A stretch of DNA of 6,493 nt from an uncultured Clostridiaceae bacterium (GTDB taxonomy: Bacteria; Bacillota; Clostridia; Lachnospirales; Lachnospiraceae): assembly GCA_949841235.1 (NCBI GenBank), contig CATKZA010000106.1, forward strand, positions 1 to 6,493. The letters run 5' to 3'. Below the pieces are notes generated by a model. It saw nothing but the letters and a program-made list of their open reading frames with translations. It did no database searches and was not told the DNA's origin. Shown here piece by piece: positions 1 to 5,877 of the stretch. The first letter of the stretch is position 1, and each line of letters starts with the position of its first letter. A program made the position numbers and the translations under genes.

Positions 1-11
1 ATTGGTATCTC

Positions 12-40
12 TTGATGTTTTTCAGAAAAAAAGTTATACT
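12..40 (+). promoter_or_regulatory. Possible sigma-A-type promoter next to the palindrome
   Basis: TTGATG (12-17) and TATACT (35-40) are separated by 17 bp, each close to the TTGACA/TATAAT consensus. Transcription would start near 46-48, essentially at the left edge of the palindrome at 45. It could once have been the promoter of the NudC gene, now separated from it by the palindrome, or the promoter of a structured RNA. AT-rich DNA yields such matches by chance, so this is tentative. Confidence 0.35.
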
Positions 41-44
41 GTGT

Positions 45-210
45 CTAGTACAACGAATATTAAGTAACTGACATCTTCACTTGTCTAATTGTTCAGTTGC
101 TACGTCAGAAAATCTAGCTGTAGCATCCACTACACCGTCGATTTTCTTCCTTGCATCTGAATCAATTATCCTGCGTGAATATATCAAAGACTTAATTTTC
201 GTTGTACTAG
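45..210. repeat. 166-bp imperfect palindrome, MITE-like
   Basis: The outer 21 bases (45-65) are the reverse complement of 190-210 with one mismatch (T58 against T197). Complementarity continues inward with interruptions: TTCAC (76-80) with GTGAA (175-179), TAATTG (86-91) with CAATTA (163-168), TTCAG (92-96) with CTGAA (157-161), GAAAATC (108-114) with GATTTTC (139-145), and TGTAG (119-123) with CTACA (130-134) around a 6-base loop. The whole block can fold into one long hairpin. Both ends are CTAG, which could be terminal bases or a 4-bp target duplication; an internal TA is another possible target. No transposase is present. The structure fits a non-autonomous miniature inverted-repeat element; a structured leader RNA is the alternative. 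The family is not recognised. Confidence 0.6.
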
Positions 211-322
211 TGGTTTTGAATCATTGGACGCAGTATTTGATTTGAGCGAAGGGATCTGCGAAACCGAACGGTCTTGCGGAGCGTGACGCTCGTGGTTTTC
301 TGGAGAGAAAAGGGGAATCAGG

Positions 323-1174
323 ATGATACAGGATATTTTTCCTAAGAAATTGGATAATCAATATCAGGATAAGAAACCTTTAGAAAATAGCATCATTCTA
401 GTGTTTCGAGAGAGGCAGATTTTGATTGGGCAGGATGCCCGGCAGAATCTGTCTTTGCCTCGTTTGGGGGAATTGGGGAGGCAGATTGGCGAGGGGGATT
501 GGCGGTCCTCTTTGCAGTATTATTTTTCTATAGAAGAGATGGATTATTTTGCCTTTCAGGGGGAGGTGGCTCCTTTTGGTGCGTATGAATATGCCCCGGT
601 GCGCTCTTTTCGCCAGATGATAAATAAGGAGATCTGTTTTGCCATTATGACTGGCTGGCATCTGCACCAATGGTATTCGGCCAGTCGCTTTTGCGGCAGG
701 TGCGGGGAGAGGACGGTGCAGGATGATAGGGAGCGGATGATGCGGTGTCCGTCCTGCGGCAATGCCATATATCCGGGGATTGCCCCGGCGGTGATTGTGG
801 CAGTGACGGATGGAAATCGAATTCTGATGTCAAAATATGCGGATCGGGAATATAAAAAATATGCCCTGCTGGCTGGCTTTACGGAGATTGGGGAGACGGC
901 GGAGGAGACAGTGCGCAGGGAAGTGATGGAGGAAGTGGGTCTGCGGGTGAAAAATATTCGATATTATAAGAGCCAGCCCTGGGGGATAGATGGCAACCTG
1001 CTTTTGGGATTTTTTTGCGAGCTGGAAGGCTCGGATGAGATACATAGAGATGCGGGAGAACTGGCAGAGGCTGGCTGGTTCGAGCGGGACAGGATGCCGG
1101 CTCACGATGACGGAATCAGCCTGACTAGGGAGATGATGGGAGTTTTTGAGCGGGGAGAGGAAAAAGCGTTTTAG
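323..1174 (+). CDS. nudC: NADH pyrophosphatase (NAD+ diphosphatase), NudC-type Nudix hydrolase
   Basis: Predicted cytosolic enzyme that hydrolyses NAD(H) to NMN(H) and AMP. Family members can also remove NAD caps from RNA 5' ends. The 283-residue protein is slightly longer than E. coli NudC (257). It has a divergent N-terminal domain (about 1-120), a zinc ribbon with four cysteines (C124, C127, C142, C145), and a Nudix domain (about 152-275). The Nudix box is complete: G185, E191, R199-E200, E203-E204, G206. Downstream, SQPW (217-220), the NudC signature that separates this family from generic Nudix enzymes, is present but continues GID instead of the PFP of the E. coli form. The ATG start has AGGGG (311-315) seven bases upstream. 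The gap to the response regulator start is 28 bp, so co-transcription is possible. Family assignment is firm; in vivo substrate preference is not shown by sequence. Confidence 0.93.
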   Translation: MIQDIFPKKLDNQYQDKKPLENSIILVFRERQILIGQDARQNLSLPRLGELGRQIGEGDWRSSLQYYFSIEEMDYFAFQGEVAPFGAYEYAPVRSFRQMINKEICFAIMTGWHLHQWYSASRFCGRCGERTVQDDRERMMRCPSCGNAIYPGIAPAVIVAVTDGNRILMSKYADREYKKYALLAGFTEIGETAEETVRREVMEEVGLRVKNIRYYKSQPWGIDGNLLLGFFCELEGSDEIHRDAGELAEAGWFERDRMPAHDDGISLTREMMGVFERGEEKAF

Positions 1175-1189
1175 AGACATAGGATGAGT

Positions 1190-1194
1190 GGAGG
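1190..1194 (+). promoter_or_regulatory. Ribosome binding site that fixes the regulator start
   Basis: GGAGG here is eight bases before the ATG at 1203. The GTG at 1188, which would add five residues (MEVAD), overlaps this site and has no comparable site of its own. ATG 1203 also puts the receiver-domain first strand (VRVFLVEDE) right at the N-terminus, as is usual in the family. Confidence 0.75.
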
Positions 1195-1202
1195 TTGCGG
1201 AT

Positions 1203-2837
1203 ATGGTCAGGGTGTTTTTGGTGGAAGACGAGATGCTGATTCGGGAAGGGATAAAGAGCAGCATCCAATGGGAGAAAGAGGGATATGAATTTGTGGGGGA
1301 GGCCAGCGATGGGGAACTGGCGCTGCCTATGATTTTGAAGGAGAAGCCGGATATTCTGATTACGGATATCCGCATGCCCTTTATGACAGGATTGGAGTTA
1401 AGCAAGTTGGTAAAGCAGGAACTGCCTGGCATTAAGATATTGATTATCAGCGGCTATGACGACTTTGAATATGCAAAGGAGGCAATCGGGGTTGGGGTGA
1501 CGGAATATCTTCTCAAGCCCATTTCTTCTATGAAACTTCTGGAGACATTGCAGTCTGTTTCAGAAGAAATCTTCCGAGAGAGGAAAGAAAGGGATTTGCG
1601 GGATATTTACCAGCAGGAGATGCAGGAGAATACGGAAGTTAAGAAAATGAAACTCTTCTCCAAACTGCTGTCTGGCGATTTCTCTCTGGCAAAGGCTCTG
1701 GAGGAGGGGAAGGAATTTGGCATGAACCTCAGTGCCCAGATGTATCAGGTGATTCTGTTCAAAGTGCGGGCTCTGCAGCCGAGGGAAGAGAAGGAATCGG
1801 GAAACGTATATGCGGCAGTAGAGAAAATGGTGCAGAGCCATGCCCGGGTGTACAGCTTCCAGCGGAGCGTGGACGGATGGGCGTTTCTGATTACCGCAGA
1901 CGAGGAAGAAGAACTGTGGCAGAGGGAAAAGTTATTTTTGGATGATCTGGAGGGATTGGTGAGGGGCTGCAGGGATGTGGAATATTTTGGCGGGATAGGC
2001 AAGCCGGTTTGCCGACTGAGAGAATTGACCGCTTCCTTCCGGGAGGCGGATAAGGCTTTTGCCAGTCGGTTTACCAGAGAGATGAATCAGATTGTGTCAG
2101 GGGAGAGTCTTCAAGTTATGCGGGATAATGAGACATTTGGCGTAGGGAGTTTTGGAGAGTTGGAGCAGACGCATCAGGTGGTGGAAAAGTTCCTGAACAA
2201 CGGCGTGAAAGAGGAAGTGGGCAGCTTTGTGGATGCCTGCCTGGGGGAGATTCCGGAGGATCATTTCAGGTCTCTGATGATGCGCCAGTATGTGATGATG
2301 AATATCTATGTCACGGTAATGTCTTTTTGTGAAAAGATTACCAAGGACGCTGGGAAAGTGCTGGAGGAAGAGGTTCTGCAGAAGAGGGGAGAGGAACTGA
2401 AAAAGGCGGTGAGCGATACCAATTCCAAGGAAGATATCAGGGAGTACGTGGTGCATCTGGTGGAGCAGGCCATCGAGGTGAGGAACGCAGCTAGCGGAAA
2501 GCGGTATTCCGATATCATCCAAATGGCCAGGGAGCAGATTCAGGCTACCTATATGGAGGAGGAAATTTCCCTGCATTCTATAGCAACCTGGGTGGGGATG
2601 AGTCCCAGCTATTTCAGTTCCATTTTCAGCAAGGCGATGGGAAAGACTTTCGTGGAGTACCTGACAGAAATACGGATTGAAAGGGCAAAGGAACTGCTGG
2701 TGTGTACGTCCATGAAAACCTCTGAGATTGGATACGAGGTGGGATATAAGGATCCCCATTACTTCAGCTATATCTTTAAGAAGGTTCAGGGATGCTCGCC
2801 CAAGGATTACCGGGCAGATAGAAAGGGGAGGATGTGA
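1203..2837 (+). CDS. AraC-family two-component response regulator, YesN-like
   Basis: Predicted DNA-binding transcription activator of 544 residues, phosphorylated by the kinase encoded next to it. The N-terminal receiver domain (about 1-120) has the acidic pocket E8-D9, phospho-acceptor D55 in DIRMP, S83 in the IISGYDDFEYA segment and K105 in LLKP. A long middle region (about 125-435) of the kind found in YesN regulators has no motif I can name. The last ~105 residues are an AraC/XylS double helix-turn-helix: the first includes SLHSIATWVGMSPSYFSSIF, the second TSEIGYEVGYKDPHYFSYIFKK, ending in the usual SPKDYR. All key residues are intact. The stop TGA shares its last base with the ATG of the kinase gene, which indicates translational coupling. 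The likely target is the sugar transporter operon downstream; that is inference from position. The alternative GTG start at 1188 is less well supported. Confidence 0.93.
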   Translation: MVRVFLVEDEMLIREGIKSSIQWEKEGYEFVGEASDGELALPMILKEKPDILITDIRMPFMTGLELSKLVKQELPGIKILIISGYDDFEYAKEAIGVGVTEYLLKPISSMKLLETLQSVSEEIFRERKERDLRDIYQQEMQENTEVKKMKLFSKLLSGDFSLAKALEEGKEFGMNLSAQMYQVILFKVRALQPREEKESGNVYAAVEKMVQSHARVYSFQRSVDGWAFLITADEEEELWQREKLFLDDLEGLVRGCRDVEYFGGIGKPVCRLRELTASFREADKAFASRFTREMNQIVSGESLQVMRDNETFGVGSFGELEQTHQVVEKFLNNGVKEEVGSFVDACLGEIPEDHFRSLMMRQYVMMNIYVTVMSFCEKITKDAGKVLEEEVLQKRGEELKKAVSDTNSKEDIREYVVHLVEQAIEVRNAASGKRYSDIIQMAREQIQATYMEEEISLHSIATWVGMSPSYFSSIFSKAMGKTFVEYLTEIRIERAKELLVCTSMKTSEIGYEVGYKDPHYFSYIFKKVQGCSPKDYRADRKGRM

Positions 2838-4348
2838 TGAAGTGGTATCGGGGCGCCCCGAAATGGTATCAGAATGCCTCCATGAATAAGAAACTGGGAT
2901 ATATCGTGGTGGTTGCCATTCTGCCCATGGCGTTCATGCTGCTGTACCTTTTGTGGGCGTTGTCCAATGCCACGAACGCCTACACGGATATCAATAGGAA
3001 TGTGGCCCATGCCAACCAGTATGCCCGGGACTTTAAGGAGCGGATAGATTACACGGTATATCTGGCAATCATTAAAAATAAGCGCTTCGACCAGATGGAT
3101 CTGGGAGAAGTAACGGTGAATGGCATCGTGACTGTAAATCCTTACCGCTATATAAAGGAATTTGAGAAGGCCTGCGCAGAACTTTCTGCCAGCGCCACGG
3201 TGGAGAATAACGAGGGGCAGCTTGTGCGCCTGGAAAATAGTCTGCTGTCCCTGAACGCCTGTATCCGGGATATCGAGAAGAACATCATTGCAGGGGGAAA
3301 CTATGACAGAAATATGAACATTCTCAGGAATGACGTGTATGCCCTCACCAATATCATCCAGGAAGGAATACAGGAATACATCTATGTAGAGACTACTAAT
3401 TTTGTCAATGTGAAGGCGGATTTGGATCGGCAGAATGAGCGATTGGTGGGCATTTCCATGATGGCCATGGTGGCGGTTCTCATTTTGTCTGGAACCATGG
3501 CCTTTCGGGCGGCGAGGAGCGTTTCCGTGCCGATTAGGAAATTGTGCCAGATGACCAGCAAGGTGGCAGAGGGTGATTTTACCGTGCAGGGCGAGGTGGA
3601 ATCTAGGGATGAGATCTCAGTGCTTACTAGGAATTTTAACAACATGACCACGGAAATCGGTCTCCTGGTGGAGGATATCAAGAAAAATCAGGAGAATCTC
3701 CGCATGATCGAGGTGAGGCTTTTGCAGGCGCAGATTAACCCCCATTTCCTATATAATACGCTGGATACCATCGTGTGGCTGGCCGAGGCGGGGAAGAAGG
3801 AGGAGGTGGTGTCCATGGTAACCTACCTGTCAGATTTTTTCCGTACCACGCTGAGCGGCGGCAGAGATATCATCACGGTTGAAGATGACAAGAGGCATAT
3901 AGAGAGCTACCTGAAAATCCAGAAATTCCGCTACCAGGACGTGATGGATTATGAGATTCATATTCAGGAGGGGATTCTGGGCATCCAGGTTCCGAAACTG
4001 ATGCTCCAGCCCCTGGTTGAGAATGCCCTGGGCCATGGCATTAGAAACAAGCGGGGGAAGGGAAAAATTGAGATTGTCGGGGAGAGAGCGGGGGAAGATA
4101 TTGTATTCCGAGTGATCGATGATGGGAGGGGCATGAGCAGGGAGGAACTCCTGCGCCTTCAGCAGTCTATGGAAGATGATCAGAACGCCGCCTCGGAGAA
4201 CGGGGGATTTGGCGTTGTCAATGTAAACCAGCGTATCCGAAATTATTATGGGGAGAGGTATGGGGTGACCTTTGAGAGCGTGCTGGGAGAGGGGACGACG
4301 GCTACCGTGCGGATTTCGGCAGCGATTCCGGGGAGCGAGCGGCTGTGA
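2837..4348 (+). CDS. Membrane sensor histidine kinase, YesM-like
   Basis: Predicted membrane sensor kinase of 503 residues that autophosphorylates on histidine and passes the phosphate to the adjacent regulator. Order of parts: short cytoplasmic N-terminus; membrane segment 1 (about 20-42); extracellular sensor region of about 160 residues (about 43-202), largely helical and charged, without a recognised fold; membrane segment 2 (about 203-223); HAMP linker (about 224-277, with the PI of VSVPIRKL); His_kinase block with QAQINPHFLYNTLDTI, where H303 is the phospho-acceptor; and an ATPase domain with N396 in LQPLVENALGHGI, DDGRGM (428-433) and GGFGVVNVNQRI (456-467). This is the LytS/YesM class. 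ATG 2837 follows AAGGGGAGG (2823-2831) by five bases. A GTG at 2834 is also in frame but only two bases from that site. The short sensor region suggests a simple ligand or a sugar-loaded binding protein as input (inference). Confidence 0.94.
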   Translation: MKWYRGAPKWYQNASMNKKLGYIVVVAILPMAFMLLYLLWALSNATNAYTDINRNVAHANQYARDFKERIDYTVYLAIIKNKRFDQMDLGEVTVNGIVTVNPYRYIKEFEKACAELSASATVENNEGQLVRLENSLLSLNACIRDIEKNIIAGGNYDRNMNILRNDVYALTNIIQEGIQEYIYVETTNFVNVKADLDRQNERLVGISMMAMVAVLILSGTMAFRAARSVSVPIRKLCQMTSKVAEGDFTVQGEVESRDEISVLTRNFNNMTTEIGLLVEDIKKNQENLRMIEVRLLQAQINPHFLYNTLDTIVWLAEAGKKEEVVSMVTYLSDFFRTTLSGGRDIITVEDDKRHIESYLKIQKFRYQDVMDYEIHIQEGILGIQVPKLMLQPLVENALGHGIRNKRGKGKIEIVGERAGEDIVFRVIDDGRGMSREELLRLQQSMEDDQNAASENGGFGVVNVNQRIRNYYGERYGVTFESVLGEGTTATVRISAAIPGSERL

Positions 4349-4359
4349 ATGGTAACGCA

Positions 4360-4394
4360 TTTACTAAAAATTTCCAACCTTTTTCTAAAGATTT
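4360..4394 (+). repeat. Direct repeat with 21-bp period, candidate regulator operator
   Basis: Bases 4360-4373 and 4381-4394 match at 12 of 14 positions, consensus TTTWCTAAARATTT. The period of 21 bp is two helical turns, the arrangement used by the two helix-turn-helix units or dimers of AraC-type activators. A partial third copy (TTTCTAAATTT) lies at 4450-4460, overlapping where a -35 box would be. Position between the regulator pair and its presumed target supports an operator role. Base composition here is very AT-rich, so chance similarity is a real alternative. Confidence 0.35.
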
Positions 4395-4428
4395 TATAAA
4401 TAATATACAATTTTCGTAAAAAAAATAA

Positions 4429-4462
4429 ACAAATTAGAATAATATTCTGTTTCTAAATTTGT
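4429..4462. repeat. Imperfect dyad upstream of the binding protein gene
   Basis: ACAAATTAGA (4429-4438) pairs with TCTAAATTTGT (4452-4462) with a single-base bulge. A nested palindrome AGAAT-AAT-ATTCT sits at 4436-4448 and would be mutually exclusive with the innermost pairs of the outer arms. It could be a repressor or activator site or only AT-rich coincidence. There is no T-tail, so it is not a canonical terminator. Confidence 0.3.
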
Positions 4463-4478
4463 GAAAATTGCGTATGAT
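4450..4478 (+). promoter_or_regulatory. Possible activator-dependent promoter of the transporter operon
   Basis: TATGAT (4473-4478) matches the -10 consensus at five of six positions. The hexamer 17 bp upstream (TTTCTA, 4450-4455) is a poor -35, as expected of an activator-dependent promoter, and it lies within the partial third copy of the direct repeat. The predicted transcript would start near 4485 and have a leader of about 75 bases. Confidence 0.35.
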
Positions 4479-4558
4479 ATATATGTGTTCGGGAAAAGCA
4501 TTCCTGGGTGCAAATGAAATATGTGCCTAATAATATTTGAAAAGGAGGAGAAAGAATT

Positions 4559-5620
4559 ATGAGAAAAAAGATTTTGGCAACGGCGCTTTCACTGACGATG
4601 GCGGCAACCCTTCTGGTTGGCTGCGGCGGGGGAGGACAGGACGCAAGTTCTGACAAGTCCTCAGACCAGGGCAGCGACAAGAAGGAGATCGTCGTAGGAT
4701 TTTCCCAGGTGGGCGCAGAGTCCGACTGGAGGACGGCAAACTCTGAGTCCATGAAGTCCACATTCAGCGAGGAGAACGGATATAAGCTGATTTTCGATGA
4801 TGCTCAGCAGAAACAGGAGAATCAGATTACAGCAATCCGTAACTTCATCCAGCAGGAAGTTGATTACATCATACTCGCTCCCGTTACAGAGACCGGCTGG
4901 GACACCGTGCTGAAAGAGGCAAAGGATGCAGACATTCCGGTAATCATTGTTGACCGTATGGTGGAGGTATCAGATGACAGCCTCTACACCGCATGGGTAG
5001 GCTCTAACTTCAAACTGGAAGGCCAGAAGGCATGCGAGTGGCTGAAGGCTTATGCAGAGGCGAAGGGCATGAAGGAAATCAACATCGTTGATATCCAGGG
5101 AACCATCGGCGCATCTGCACAGATTGGACGTACAGAGGCTCTGAATGAGGCCGTGAAGGCAAATGGCTGGAACTTAGTTGCTCAGCAGACAGGTGAGTTC
5201 ACCCAGGCGAAAGGCCAGGAGGTTATGGAGTCCATCCTGAAGAAGGGTGATGACATCAACGTGGTATACTGCGAGAATGATAACGAGGCATTCGGCGCAA
5301 TCGATGCAATCAAGGCTGCCGGCAAGAAGGTTGGCCCGGATGGAGACATCCTGGTAATGTCTTTCGATACTGTAAAAGATGGCATCACAAAGACGATGGA
5401 AGGCGAGATTATCTGCAACACAGAGTGCAACCCGCTCCACGGACCTCGCGTAGAGGAGATTATCAAGAAACTTGAGGATGGCGGAACACCTGACAAGCAG
5501 GCATATGTAGAAGAGGGCATCTATGCACACAGCGATGATGTGGCAAAGGTTACGATTGATGGAACTGACTACGAGGTTACCAAGGTAACGCAGGAAGTCA
5601 TTGACAAGCGTGCTTACTAA
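4559..5620 (+). CDS. ytfQ: Sugar ABC transporter substrate-binding lipoprotein, YtfQ-like (galactofuranose type)
   Basis: Predicted lipid-anchored, cell-surface binding protein that delivers a sugar, probably a furanose such as galactofuranose, to an ABC importer. The 353-residue precursor has a signal peptide (KK at 3-4, hydrophobic core about 5-20) and lipobox L19-V20-G21-C22. A Gly/Ser/Asp/Lys-rich tether (about 23-42) follows, then a periplasmic-binding-protein type I fold. Stretches recalled as near-identical in E. coli YtfQ include GFSQVGAESDWR (47-58), QQKQENQI (83-90), APVTETGW (107-114), LKEAKDADIPV (118-128), QGTIGAS (180-186) and KGQEVMES (218-225). D132-R133 correspond to the Asp-Arg sugar-contact pair of ribose/galactose-binding relatives. 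The ATG has AAGGAGG ten bases upstream. Arg codons lean to CGT/CGC here, against AGG/CGG in the regulator and kinase genes, consistent with high expression. A stem-loop follows the stop. Actual ligand is inferred, not shown. Confidence 0.9.
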   Translation: MRKKILATALSLTMAATLLVGCGGGGQDASSDKSSDQGSDKKEIVVGFSQVGAESDWRTANSESMKSTFSEENGYKLIFDDAQQKQENQITAIRNFIQQEVDYIILAPVTETGWDTVLKEAKDADIPVIIVDRMVEVSDDSLYTAWVGSNFKLEGQKACEWLKAYAEAKGMKEINIVDIQGTIGASAQIGRTEALNEAVKANGWNLVAQQTGEFTQAKGQEVMESILKKGDDINVVYCENDNEAFGAIDAIKAAGKKVGPDGDILVMSFDTVKDGITKTMEGEIICNTECNPLHGPRVEEIIKKLEDGGTPDKQAYVEEGIYAHSDDVAKVTIDGTDYEVTKVTQEVIDKRAY

Positions 5621-5661
5621 AATCTTTAGGGGCAATGGTTCAAAGTAGAATATGAAGCCCG

Positions 5662-5714
5662 GGGCGTGGTAGAAGATGGAGGCAGAAAGCCTAATGCTGC
5701 CACGCCCTTTCTTT
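5662..5714 (+). terminator. Stem-loop terminator or attenuator after the binding protein gene
   Basis: GGGCGTGGTA (5662-5671) pairs with TGCCACGCCC (5698-5707), ten pairs including one G-U wobble. The loop contains a second small hairpin AGGC-AGAAA-GCCT (5680-5692). TTTCTTT (5708-5714) follows directly. The C-interrupted T-run and split stem suggest partial termination or a 3'-stabilising structure, which would give more binding protein mRNA than transporter mRNA. Confidence 0.7.
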
Positions 5715-5733
5715 GTCCAAAATGAAGAATGTA

Positions 5734-5794
5734 AGGTGCAAAGATCTTCTAAGACATGAAAAGCATATGTCTAAGAAAATCTAAAATTGCACCT
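5734..5794 (+). repeat. Long AT-rich hairpin between binding protein and ATPase genes
   Basis: AGGTGCAA (5734-5741) pairs perfectly with TTGCACCT (5787-5794). Immediately inside, 5742-5757 pairs with 5767-5782 at 14 of 16 positions. A four-base AAAA bulge (5783-5786) separates the two stems on the right, and the loop is nine bases (5758-5766). No T-run follows, so it is not a typical terminator. Options are an mRNA processing or stability element, a regulatory leader of the ATPase gene, or a very small palindromic insertion. Confidence 0.6.
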
Positions 5795-5877
5795 AATAAG
5801 GATTGCTCGTGCTTGCGTTGCGGCACAGGCAGGAAGAGATGATGATAGAAAATGGCAGCGCAGAAATGAGGGAATTT

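Larger units (their letters stand above)
1..322. other. Gene-free region upstream of the NudC gene
   Basis: No open frame here has a start codon with a ribosome binding site. The region contains a promoter-like pair (12-40), a long imperfect palindrome (45-210) and a GC-richer leader (211-322). Small self-complementary elements in the leader are ACCG-AA-CGGT (263-272) and GAGCG-TGA-CGCTC (279-291), the latter followed by GTGGTTTTC. They are too short and the T-run too weak to call a terminator. Any upstream gene ends outside the window. Confidence 0.6.
4349..4558. promoter_or_regulatory. AT-rich regulatory gap before the binding protein gene
   Basis: The 210-bp gap between the kinase and the binding protein gene is strongly AT-rich and contains no gene. 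It holds a direct repeat with 21-bp period (4360-4394), an imperfect dyad (4429-4462), a possible -10 box (4473-4478), a short leader with a weak hairpin GGUGCA/UGUGCC (4507-4525, with two G-U pairs), and a strong ribosome binding site AAGGAGG (4542-4548). No T-tailed terminator follows the kinase gene, so read-through into the transporter operon is possible. Confidence 0.6.
5621..5877. other. Intergenic region between binding protein and ATPase genes, two hairpins
   Basis: This 257-bp gap contains a GC-rich terminator-like stem-loop (5662-5714), then a longer AT-rich stem-loop (5734-5794), then a leader with candidate starts for the ATPase gene at 5839, 5842, 5866 and 5878. Two tiny open frames (27 codons from 5676, 20 codons from 5722) cross the hairpins but lack ribosome binding sites. 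No convincing independent promoter is visible, so ATPase expression probably depends on read-through from the binding protein gene. Confidence 0.65.

Noticed and set aside
279..299. GAGCG-TGA-CGCTC hairpin followed by GGTTTTC as a terminator
   Set aside because: The stem is only five pairs and the T-run is four bases and not adjacent, so it is too weak to call.
830..1432. 200-codon open frame on the minus strand across the NudC/regulator junction
   Set aside because: It spans two well-supported sense genes, has low-complexity Ser/Pro/Leu composition and no supporting signals.
2097..2759. 220-codon open frame on the minus strand inside the regulator gene
   Set aside because: It is wholly antisense to a gene with intact receiver and AraC domains, shows no recognisable domain, and reflects codon-structure shadowing.
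5676..5759. 27-codon frame starting ATGGAGGCAGAAAGC across the terminator stem
   Set aside because: It has no ribosome binding site, lies within the stem-loop, and shows no regulatory codon run typical of a leader peptide.
5722..5784. 20-codon frame (MKNVRCKDLL...) running through the AT-rich hairpin
   Set aside because: It could in principle be a leader peptide controlling the hairpin, but the upstream bases lack any Shine-Dalgarno match.
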